A program made the translations under genes and the position numbers. From contig JACPQI010000033.1 of the NCBI GenBank assembly GCA_016190545.1, positions 1 through 13,383 on the forward strand: a DNA stretch of 13,383 nt, written 5' to 3'. Positions 1 through 6,176 of this stretch are shown in pieces (position 1 is the first letter of the stretch; each line of letters opens with the position of its first letter). This stretch comes from Chloroflexota bacterium (GTDB taxonomy: Bacteria > Chloroflexota > Dehalococcoidia > SHYB01 > JACPQI01). Below the pieces are notes generated by a model. That model did not search any database. It was not told the DNA's origin and saw only the letters and a program-made list of their open reading frames with translations.

Positions 1-126
1 CGCCACGGGGCTGCCCATCGGCCTCCAGATAGCGGGGAGGGCCTTCGACGAGTCCTCCGTCCTGCACAGGTCGCGTACGCCTATGAGCGGGCCACACCGT
101 GGCATGAGCAGCGGCCATCCCTGTGA
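1..126 (+). pseudogene. Amidase (GatA/AS family), C-terminal tail, apparent frameshift
   Basis: This is the 3' end of a gene entering from the left edge. The frame starting at base 2 reads ATGLPIGLQIAGRAFDESSVLH, the hallmark C-terminal segment of amidase-signature enzymes (Asp-tRNA amidotransferase subunit A and relatives, which hydrolyse amide bonds). After the AGG at 68-70 the family pattern is lost in that frame. It resumes in the frame starting at base 70 as VAYAYERATPWHEQRPSL, ending at TGA 124-126. A single missing G near base 70 explains this. Without it the natural C-terminus is lost and an unrelated tail is read. The catalytic Ser-Ser-Lys region lies outside the window. The lesion may be a true pseudogene or a sequencing/assembly error. 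The amidase assignment itself is fairly secure from the GLPIGLQIAG motif. Confidence 0.7.
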
Positions 127-174
127 CAGGGTGCGCTCAAGAATGCTCTCGACAGCGCAGTCCTCAGGCGGCTC

Positions 175-630
175 TCATGTTTTCGCCCGCCCTTCGACTT
201 CGATGATGCGTTCCTTGAACCGCCACTTACCGTCCTTGCACTTCACCATGCGGTCCCGGTAACGGCCAAACGCCCAGATAAACGGCCCCTGAGGTCCATC
301 GTTCAGGCGGGCGAAATAGCTCTCCACCGTTGCCTCATCGCCGTTGAGGGTAATGAGCGGCTCCATGACAAGGTACTTGTGATAGGCGTTCGGAGGCCTG
401 GTGTGGCTCGCAGCGTTCGCCGCTAGGGCCGCATACCCTTGAATGCGCTCAGAGGGACGCATGCCAGCCCGCCGGCGATGCTCCAGAACAGCGTCCTCGG
501 TGAAGCAGTCAACGTACTGGTCGTCCAGGCCGTAGTCGGCTGCTTGGCCGTATTGATAAAAGGTGCGCAGGATGCCTTGTTCATCCTCCAGAGCAGCAAG
601 GCGAGCCGCCATATCGGTGCTGTCGCCCAT
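175..630 (-). CDS. SnoaL-like / NTF2-fold protein
   Basis: A protein of about 151 residues of the SnoaL-like (NTF2 superfamily) type. These are small cone-shaped alpha+beta proteins that act as dehydratases, isomerases, hydrolases or ring-hydroxylating dioxygenase small subunits. The family signs are an N-terminal helix (AALEDEQGILRTFYQYGQAAD), the pattern DDQYVDCFTEDAVLEH, a middle AASHTRPPNAYHKYLV strand pair, and a C-terminal RDRMVKCKDGKWRFKERIIEVEG. The frame is open to a start at 687, but ATG 630 is preferred because GGGGGAGGGG lies just upstream (635-644). The gene is divergent from the acyl-CoA dehydrogenase operon and could share control with it. The exact reaction cannot be told. A second, only distantly similar SnoaL-like gene lies at 11070-11534. 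Confidence 0.82.
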   Translation of the reverse strand: MGDSTDMAARLAALEDEQGILRTFYQYGQAADYGLDDQYVDCFTEDAVLEHRRRAGMRPSERIQGYAALAANAASHTRPPNAYHKYLVMEPLITLNGDEATVESYFARLNDGPQGPFIWAFGRYRDRMVKCKDGKWRFKERIIEVEGRAKT

Positions 631-634
631 AAGA

Positions 635-644
635 CCCCTCCCCC
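635..644 (-). promoter_or_regulatory. Shine-Dalgarno deciding start of SnoaL-like gene at 630
   Basis: On the - strand this reads GGGGGAGGGG, 4 bases before ATG 630. No comparable site precedes the farther start at 687, so the shorter protein is preferred. Confidence 0.5.
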
Positions 645-719
645 TGAGTTGGGCAGATTCTAGCACTGCTCCGCCGACTCTGTCCACAGTCCGCCTCGTC
701 CGGGAGCCGTGTTTTCCGC

Positions 720-748
720 TTGACTGTCAGCAGGCACTGACATTATCC
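720..748 (+). promoter_or_regulatory. Candidate sigma70-like promoter with overlapping dyad operator
   Basis: TTGACT (720-725) is a good -35 box. A weak -10 follows, either CATTAT (741-746, spacer 15) or TTATCC (743-748, spacer 17). Between and over these elements lies a perfect dyad, TGTCAG (725-730) - 6 bases - CTGACA (737-742), which would place a dimeric repressor across the promoter. It sits about 65-90 bases before the start of the acyl-CoA dehydrogenase operon and in the spacer shared with the divergent SnoaL-like gene. The regulator is not in the window. The dyad is seen directly. The promoter and operator roles are inferred. Confidence 0.4.
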
Positions 749-810
749 TTGAGGCCACCAGCCAAGGGCCCTGAACGCAGGATCATGGCCTACCCGAAGA
801 AGGACGAGAC

Positions 811-1983
811 ATGAGATTCGGTTTCAGCGACGATGAAGAGCGGTACCGCCGCACGCTGTGCGACTTTTTCTCCCGGGAACTGTCTCCCAAAGCGGTCAAG
901 GGTTATGAAGACGTTGACCAGATGGGGGGCTTTTCCACGGCGTTTATCAGGCGAATCGTGAAGAAACTGGGTGAGGCCGGACTCATTGGGACTAGTTGGC
1001 CGAGGGAGCACGGCGGCAAAGCTGCGTCGGTCATCCAGGACTTCATCCTGGCCGAAGAGCTTGAATACCACGGACTTCCGCTGCTGCCCGGCCTCACTTT
1101 TATCCCACGAGTGCTCATGGCCATGGGAACCGACGAGCAGAAGCGATTTTTTTTGCCCAAGCTCAAGAGCGGCGACGTTCACTTTTTCCTGGGTTACAGC
1201 GAGCCGCAAGCCGGTTCCGATCTGGCGAACCTCCAGACTCGTGCGACAGCCACCAGCAGCGGCTTTGTCCTTACGGGCGAGAAGCTCTTTTCCAGCTATG
1301 CGGACTTTGCGAACTACGGCTGGGTGGCAGCCAGGACAGACCTCAACGTCGCCAAACACAAGGGGATATCGCTCTTCATCGTCGACATGAAGTCCCCCGG
1401 CATCACTGTCAAGCGGCATAGGACCATCTCCGGGTGGTACCACCCAGCGGTGGTGTTCGATAATGTGCCGGTGCCTGCGACGCGGCTGGTAGGCGAGCTT
1501 AACGGCGGCTGGAAGCTCCTCATGCAGGCTATCGAGCAGGAACGCGCAGGCATCGCCAGCCCCGGCCAGGTCCTGCGCTCCTTCGATCGCTTGCTCAGGT
1601 ACTGCCAACACGCCACACGTGAGGGGCGCCCGCTGTTTGATGACCCCATCGTTCGACAGAAGCTCGCCGACGCCGCCATAGAGGTGGAAGCGATCCGGCT
1701 GCTGGCGTACCAGGTCGGTGAACTCTACTCGGCGGGCCTGGGGGCCGAGAATGAGGCCAATCTGTTGATGCTGGTGAAAAAGGAGACCCAGCGTAAGGTG
1801 GCGCGCCTTGGGATTGAGCTGCTGGGGCCGTATGCCCAGCTCAGGAAAGGCTCGGCTTGGGCCTTCGACGACGGCCAGGTGGAGCAGGAGTACAAAGACT
1901 ACCTTAGGTCCACGTTCGCGGCGGGGGGGCTGGACATCACCCGGAACATCATCGCCATCCGGGCGCTGGGGCTGCCCCGTTAG
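811..1983 (+). CDS. Acyl-CoA dehydrogenase, putative catalytic (alpha) subunit
   Basis: A 390-residue FAD-dependent acyl-CoA dehydrogenase that would introduce an alpha,beta double bond into an acyl-CoA and pass electrons to ETF. Domains in order: N-terminal helical (about 1-120), middle beta (YSEPQAGSDLANLQTRA at 129-145, then FVLTGEKLF), and C-terminal helical (about 235-390). The C-terminal YEGT-type glutamate is replaced (AAGG at 370-373). A glutamate is present just before Arg245 (IEQER, Glu244), the helix-G position of the catalytic base in isovaleryl-CoA dehydrogenase and in steroid ChsE-type enzymes. The usual Arg...Phe-Gly...Gln FAD contact is also altered (REGRPLFDDPIVRQ). ATG 811 follows AAGGAC. 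The next gene begins 48 bases downstream and supplies the complementary features, so a heteromer is likely. A run of eight T lies at 1147-1154. Confidence 0.93.
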   Translation: MRFGFSDDEERYRRTLCDFFSRELSPKAVKGYEDVDQMGGFSTAFIRRIVKKLGEAGLIGTSWPREHGGKAASVIQDFILAEELEYHGLPLLPGLTFIPRVLMAMGTDEQKRFFLPKLKSGDVHFFLGYSEPQAGSDLANLQTRATATSSGFVLTGEKLFSSYADFANYGWVAARTDLNVAKHKGISLFIVDMKSPGITVKRHRTISGWYHPAVVFDNVPVPATRLVGELNGGWKLLMQAIEQERAGIASPGQVLRSFDRLLRYCQHATREGRPLFDDPIVRQKLADAAIEVEAIRLLAYQVGELYSAGLGAENEANLLMLVKKETQRKVARLGIELLGPYAQLRKGSAWAFDDGQVEQEYKDYLRSTFAAGGLDITRNIIAIRALGLPR

Positions 1984-2031
1984 AAGCAGCTACGGATGCA
2001 CCCCACGGTCGACGTTCCTGCGAGAGAGGCT

Positions 2032-3189
2032 ATGGAACTGCCATTGAGCGAACAGCAAAAAATGTTGAAGGAGACGGCGCGTACCTTCTTGCGGAAGGAG
2101 TGCCCTTCGTCTTTAGTCCGCGCCATGGAGTCGGACGAACGCGGCTATCACGAACCCCTATGGCGAGAGATGGGCCGTCTGGGCTGGCTCGGTATGCTCT
2201 TTCCAGCGGAATATGGGGGGGCCGCTGAGGGCTGCTTCCGCGACGCCACGCTGATAGTTGAAGAGTTCGGACACGCTGCCCTGCCCAGCCCCTTCTTCTC
2301 ATCAGTGATCGAGAGCGGGCTTCTCCTCCTGGAAGCTGGGAGCGCCGCCCAGAAACAGCGGTACCTCCCCGCTATTGCAAGGGGGGAGTTGCACGTGAGC
2401 CTGGCGCTCACCGAGCCCGACTGGCGGTGGGAGCCCATAGGGATTTCGCTGACGGCTCAGCCCTCACGGGGCGGGTTCATCCTCAATGGCGTAAAGCTGG
2501 GCGTGCCCAACGCACACGTCGCCCAGGCCCTGATAGTAGCTGCCAGGACGAGCGAAGATGTGGATGGAATCTCACTTTTCCTGATGGACGCAGCCGACCC
2601 GGCCATAGCGCGCACTCCGCTGGTGACGACGGCGGGGGACAAGCTGTTCGAAGTCAAGCTGAAGGGGGTAGTTATCGGGCCAGACAGCCTGGTCGGTACC
2701 TTGCATAGGGGGTGGGCGCTCCTGCGACGCGTCTTAGATAAGGCTGCGGTCTTGAAGGCAGCCGAATTAGTCGGCGGCTGTCAGGCGTCGCTCGACCTGA
2801 CCCTGGCCTACGCCAAGGTCCGCATTCAGTTCGGGAAACCCATCGGCAGCTTTCAGGCCGTACACCATCACTTCGCCAATATGTACCGCGACATCGAGCT
2901 CTCGCGGAGGCTGGCCTATCAGGCGGCTTGGTGTCTGGAGCGAGGGGTTCCAGCAACCAAGGAGGTCGCGATGGCCAAGTCGAAAGCCAGCAGCACCGCG
3001 CTGAATGTGGTCGAGCTGGCGCACAGGGTCCACGGCGGCGTCGGGTACTTCGCCGACTACGACCTGCAACTGTACACCCGCCGAGCTATCGGTGGGGCTG
3101 CGGCCTATGGTGACGCCACCTATCACAACGAACGCATCGCCGCCGAGCTTCAGAGGATGGAAACCGGCCCTGGGCAACACCTGTACTAG
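2032..3189 (+). CDS. Acyl-CoA dehydrogenase, putative non-catalytic (beta) subunit
   Basis: A 385-residue acyl-CoA dehydrogenase-fold protein, downstream partner of the gene at 811-1983. Its start MELPLSEQQKMLKETARTFL matches the usual N-terminus. The frame is open to an ATG at 1996, but ATG 2032, preceded by GAGAGAGG, fits better. It keeps the FAD-contact pattern Arg264...Phe267-Gly268...Gln275 and the C-terminal HGGVGY (334-339) and YGDATYHNERIA segments. It has neither catalytic glutamate: the helix-G position is Ala238 (DKAAVL) and the C-terminal site has no YEGT. The known alpha2beta2 dehydrogenases of steroid side-chain catabolism (FadE28-FadE29, FadE26-FadE27) also pair a base-bearing subunit with a base-less one, so this protein probably forms a heterotetramer with its neighbour. 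Substrate unknown. Confidence 0.9.
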   Translation: MELPLSEQQKMLKETARTFLRKECPSSLVRAMESDERGYHEPLWREMGRLGWLGMLFPAEYGGAAEGCFRDATLIVEEFGHAALPSPFFSSVIESGLLLLEAGSAAQKQRYLPAIARGELHVSLALTEPDWRWEPIGISLTAQPSRGGFILNGVKLGVPNAHVAQALIVAARTSEDVDGISLFLMDAADPAIARTPLVTTAGDKLFEVKLKGVVIGPDSLVGTLHRGWALLRRVLDKAAVLKAAELVGGCQASLDLTLAYAKVRIQFGKPIGSFQAVHHHFANMYRDIELSRRLAYQAAWCLERGVPATKEVAMAKSKASSTALNVVELAHRVHGGVGYFADYDLQLYTRRAIGGAAAYGDATYHNERIAAELQRMETGPGQHLY

Positions 3190-3220
3190 CGGGCCATGTG
3201 AGGATGCCCAAAGGGGGTTT

Positions 3221-3634
3221 CTAGGCCGTGACCGGACGGAACCCGGGAAGTGTAACGTCTGGGGTAATGCCCTCGAAGACCACCTCCACCTCCATTCCGA
3301 TGCGCACATCCTCAGGCCGACAGCCTACGACGTTGCTGGCGATGCGCAGCCCCTCTTCCAATTCGATAATGGCAAACACGTACGGCACCTCAGGCTGAAA
3401 CGCCGGGTGGGCCGCTTGCCGTATGACGGTGTAGGAGTAAACAATGCCTCTCCCGCTCAAGGTGGGCCACTCAAAGGAGTCGCCGAGACAGCGCGGACAA
3501 AGGCGGCCGGGGTAGAACAACTGACCGCAGTCGCGGCACCGTGGCGCGACTAATCTGTGCTCGCGGGCCGCCCGCCAGTAGGGCTCTGAAAGGGGGGTAG
3601 GCTTTGGCAGGGGCTTCGTGGTCCCCTCCATCAT
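3221..3634 (-). CDS. DUF35 Zn-ribbon/OB-fold protein, probable partner of thiolase-like protein
   Basis: A 137-residue protein with the full DUF35 layout: an N-terminal helix (PLSEPYWRAAREHRLVAPRC), a rubredoxin-like Zn ribbon with Cys33-x2-Cys36 and Cys46-x2-Cys49, then a C-terminal OB fold (GRGIVYSYTVIRQ ... PEVPYVFAIIELEEGLRIASNVVG). Stand-alone DUF35 proteins are accessory subunits of thiolase-superfamily enzymes. In steroid catabolism the DUF35 domain of ChsH2 is needed for the Ltp2 aldolase. It is the last gene of the - strand run, 73 bases after the thiolase-like gene, which supports a complex of the two. AAGGGG precedes ATG 3634. A second ATG at 3631 is equally possible. Its 3' end faces that of the dehydrogenase operon, with only 31 bases between. 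Confidence 0.9.
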   Translation of the reverse strand: MMEGTTKPLPKPTPLSEPYWRAAREHRLVAPRCRDCGQLFYPGRLCPRCLGDSFEWPTLSGRGIVYSYTVIRQAAHPAFQPEVPYVFAIIELEEGLRIASNVVGCRPEDVRIGMEVEVVFEGITPDVTLPGFRPVTA

Positions 3635-3707
3635 GCGCCCCTTTCCATCTTGACAGACGCAGCGACTAGCCGCGCCTGATAGCGGGATGGCCTATGCCTA
3701 CCGCTGG

Positions 3708-4880
3708 CTATCGACCGAGAATGAGAGAACATTCCTCGCCTATGACTCCTCCGTTGCCGTTGACAAAGACCACCTCGCACTTTCTTAGCTGCCTCTGGCC
3801 AGCCTCACCACGCAGTTGACGGACGGCCTCGGTGATGTGCGACATCCCGCCGGCAACCGCTGGCTGTCCGAAGGAAAGTTGGCCACCGTGGGTGTTCACC
3901 GGAAAGTCTCCCTTGTACGTGATGTCATGCTCTTCAACGAAAGGCCCACCCTGGCCTTTGGGACAGAAACCGGCGTCCTCCAGGGTCAATGGCACCATGA
4001 TGGTGTAGCAATCGTAAATGCTCGCGAGGTCAATATCTTGGGGAGTGACCCCTGCCATGGCGAAGGCCCTGGCTGAGGTGTCCGCTATGGCCGTGGTGGT
4101 CAGACTGGGAGCGTGGGTGATAAGGGTGTGAGAAACTGCTTCCGCCGCTCCGAGCAGCGATACCGGACACTTTGCCCGTTTAGCTAAAGAATCCGAGGTA
4201 ACGACCAGCGCGGCGGCGCCGGCGCAGGGCCGGACGATGTCCAGCAGGTGGAGCGGGTCGCATACCAGCCGCGAGTTGAGCACGTCCTCAATGGTGACGG
4301 GCTGGCCGTGAAAGAAAGCCATTGGGTTGGCGCAGGCATTGAAGCGCTGGTCAACAGCGACCTTGGCCAATTGTCGGCTGGTGGTGCCGTACTCATGCAT
4401 ATGACGCTGGGCGATGAGAGCATAGGCGTGCGTGGGGGCCAAGGGGCCATAAGAGATCTCAAACTCACCTTCGGAAGGCCTCGGCGCTACTCCCCCTTGG
4501 TGAGACCGCCGCACCTCACCGGCTTCGCCGGTGAGGCAGAGGACAGTGCGGCACATGCCTGTGGCGATGGCTGCCGCCGCTCGCCATACCATGCCCGCTG
4601 CGCTGGCGCCGCCCAGGTGGACCACGTTGGCATAGCGAGGCCGAAGGTGCAGGTGCTCAGCCACCAGCGTGGGGAACAATATGTGTCCGCTATAAGCGAG
4701 CGGAGGGTAGACCAGCAGGCCGTCCACCTCGGCCCTATCAATTCCGGCGTCGTGGATCGCCTCCTTCGCGGCTTCCGTCATCAGCCGCAATGAGCCGCGC
4801 TCGTCTGGGAGTCGGGTAGGAGCCAGTTCGCCTATCCCGATGATGGACGCTTTGTTCTTCAGGCTCGCAAGGTCTTCCAC
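3708..4880 (-). CDS. SCP2/Ltp2-like thiolase-fold protein lacking catalytic cysteines
   Basis: About 390 residues of the thiolase superfamily, SCP-x/Ltp2-like branch (often annotated acetyl-CoA acetyltransferase or lipid-transfer protein). Visible features: ASIIGIGELAPTR at the N-terminus, LLVYPPL, the nucleophile loop HLGGASAAGMVWRAAAAI, IYDCYTIMVPLTLEDAGF, VNTHGGQLSFGQ and FVNGNGG near the C-terminus. The nucleophilic Cys of true thiolases is replaced by Ser (about residue 93), and the C-terminal Cys-x-Gly by NGNGG. Ordinary Claisen thiolysis is therefore unlikely. A retro-aldol cleavage of a beta-hydroxyacyl-CoA, as by Ltp2 with DUF35, is the better guess. GTG 4880 is chosen for the AGGAGG eight bases upstream. 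The frame extends to a GTG at 4904 that lacks a ribosome site. The DUF35 gene follows directly. Confidence 0.88.
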   Translation of the reverse strand: MEDLASLKNKASIIGIGELAPTRLPDERGSLRLMTEAAKEAIHDAGIDRAEVDGLLVYPPLAYSGHILFPTLVAEHLHLRPRYANVVHLGGASAAGMVWRAAAAIATGMCRTVLCLTGEAGEVRRSHQGGVAPRPSEGEFEISYGPLAPTHAYALIAQRHMHEYGTTSRQLAKVAVDQRFNACANPMAFFHGQPVTIEDVLNSRLVCDPLHLLDIVRPCAGAAALVVTSDSLAKRAKCPVSLLGAAEAVSHTLITHAPSLTTTAIADTSARAFAMAGVTPQDIDLASIYDCYTIMVPLTLEDAGFCPKGQGGPFVEEHDITYKGDFPVNTHGGQLSFGQPAVAGGMSHITEAVRQLRGEAGQRQLRKCEVVFVNGNGGVIGEECSLILGR

Positions 4881-4888
4881 CTGACCAG

Positions 4889-4894
4889 CCTCCT
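4889..4894 (-). promoter_or_regulatory. Shine-Dalgarno deciding start of thiolase-like gene at 4880
   Basis: A perfect AGGAGG on the - strand, eight bases before GTG 4880. It lies inside the longer reading that would begin at GTG 4904, so it argues for the shorter protein. Confidence 0.6.
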
Positions 4895-4932
4895 GACCAA
4901 TCACGCGACCGGGCGAAATTCCAGGTGATGCT

Positions 4933-6168
4933 TCAAATCGCCCCCTCGGCGCGGAGCGCGTCCAGGGCCGACGCCGTCAGCCCAAGCTCTCTGCCATAGA
5001 CTTGATCGTTGTGTTCGCCTAGCAGCGGCGCCCGGCCCGTACGCCACGGGGTCCTGGAGAGGCGATAGGGTGCGCCGGCAAGCCGCATCGTCCCTAGGAC
5101 CGGGTGCGAGACCTCAGCCCAGTAGTCCCTGGCCTGGAGGTGAGGGTCCTGGCTTATGGTAGACACCGGATTGATTGGCGCGATGGGGATACCGCGCCGC
5201 TGGCCCTCTAGGAACAGGGTTTGCATCGGATAGAGCCGGGTCAGGTCCTCGACCCATTCCTCCACAAGTTCGCGGGCTTGGGCCCGGTCATCATTGGTGT
5301 GAAAGATGGGGTCAAGCGCCGCATCGATGCCAAGCCGCTCGTGAATCCAGGCGGCCATCGCCCTCCAGTGGTTTGCCTGTGAGGCGAACACCGATACATA
5401 CCCATCTTGACACGGGAACATCCCACTGGGCACCGAGCGCCCACCCCGCCAGGTGCTCAGCCGGACTGGCTGAACAAGGCTGTCGAGGAAAGTCGGCACT
5501 CCTTTTCCACGGGTGCCAGCGACCATCGCCTCCTGCAACGAGATATCCACCACTTGCCCTCGGCCCCAGCGCTGGCGGGCGCGCAGGGCCAGCAGCGTGC
5601 CGGAGGCCGCCGCCACGGCGGCCATGGCGTAAGCAAGACCCAGCCCGGAGCCAGGAACCACCGGCGCCCGGTCCGGCTCTCCTATCGCCCACAAAGCGCC
5701 GGAGGCTGCCCAGGCCACCAGGTCCGACCCTTTCCAGTGGCGCCGAGGCCCAGTCTGCCCGAAAGCTGTTATCGCAGTCCACACCAGCTTCTCGTTCTCA
5801 CGACTCATCGCCTCGTACCCGATGCCGCGCTCCGTCAGGTAGCCGTAAGGGGAGGTCTCGAAGACTACGTCCGCCGTATTCACCAAATGGCGAAGCAGCC
5901 CTTGACCGGCGCGGGTGTCTAGGTCGAGGGTTACGCTCCGCTTGTTCGTCTCCATATACGCAAAGAAGAGGCTGTGTTCAGCGCCAGACTGGTCGCGAAA
6001 AAAGGGAGGCAGGCGACGAGTCCGATGGCCGCCGGGCGGCTCGACCTTTAGGACGTCTGCGCCCAGATCAGCCAGGATTTTGGTCCCGTAGGTCCCCGAC
6101 TCATCCGCCAGGTCGATTACGCGATAGCCCACCAGGGGGCCCGCAGCGTTGTCGCTTTCCCTGTTCAT
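4933..6168 (-). CDS. Class III (CaiB/BaiF) CoA-transferase, catalytic Asp missing
   Basis: About 411 residues of the family III CoA-transferase fold (interlocked dimers that move CoA between carboxylic acids). Signs: GYRVIDLADESGTYGTKILADLGADVLKVEPPGGHR is the typical N-terminus, then NKRSVTLDLDTRAGQ, WGRGQVVDISLQEAM, DGYVSVFAS, and a C-terminal LGEHNDQVY. Aligned on the conserved GRGQ, the catalytic aspartate (Asp169 of formyl-CoA transferase) is Tyr180 here (GLGLAYAMAAVAA), so this subunit alone is probably inactive. The gene starts 8 bases after the stop of a second CoA-transferase that keeps the aspartate. The two may form a heteromer, as known for BbsE-BbsF. The frame is open to ATG 6234, which would overlap the upstream gene by 58 bases. 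ATG 6168 fits the family N-terminus better, though its ribosome site is weak. Confidence 0.88.
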   Translation of the reverse strand: MNRESDNAAGPLVGYRVIDLADESGTYGTKILADLGADVLKVEPPGGHRTRRLPPFFRDQSGAEHSLFFAYMETNKRSVTLDLDTRAGQGLLRHLVNTADVVFETSPYGYLTERGIGYEAMSRENEKLVWTAITAFGQTGPRRHWKGSDLVAWAASGALWAIGEPDRAPVVPGSGLGLAYAMAAVAAASGTLLALRARQRWGRGQVVDISLQEAMVAGTRGKGVPTFLDSLVQPVRLSTWRGGRSVPSGMFPCQDGYVSVFASQANHWRAMAAWIHERLGIDAALDPIFHTNDDRAQARELVEEWVEDLTRLYPMQTLFLEGQRRGIPIAPINPVSTISQDPHLQARDYWAEVSHPVLGTMRLAGAPYRLSRTPWRTGRAPLLGEHNDQVYGRELGLTASALDALRAEGAI

Positions 6169-6176
6169 GTGCAACT

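Noticed and set aside
785..814. Nine-codon frame MAYPKKDET whose stop overlaps the dehydrogenase start (ATGA)
   Set aside because: It could be a leader peptide with translational coupling, but it has no clear ribosome site of its own and is short enough to be chance.
1432..1445. 14-bp perfect palindrome GGGTGGTACCACCC
   Set aside because: It lies inside the dehydrogenase coding region over the codons for Gly-Trp-Tyr-His-Pro. It has no sign of being an operator and is likely chance.
790..1611. 273-codon open frame on the - strand
   Set aside because: It is antisense to the clearly recognisable acyl-CoA dehydrogenase and has no domain of its own.
3190..3220. Possible bidirectional terminator between the convergent dehydrogenase and DUF35 genes
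   Set aside because: Only a 3-bp CCC/GGG stem with a short T-rich stretch is visible, too weak to call.
3635..3707. Imperfect inverted repeat (AGCGG...CCGCT) after the thiolase-like gene
   Set aside because: The 5-bp outer stem has internal mismatches and no T-run, and the downstream DUF35 gene is expected to be cotranscribed.
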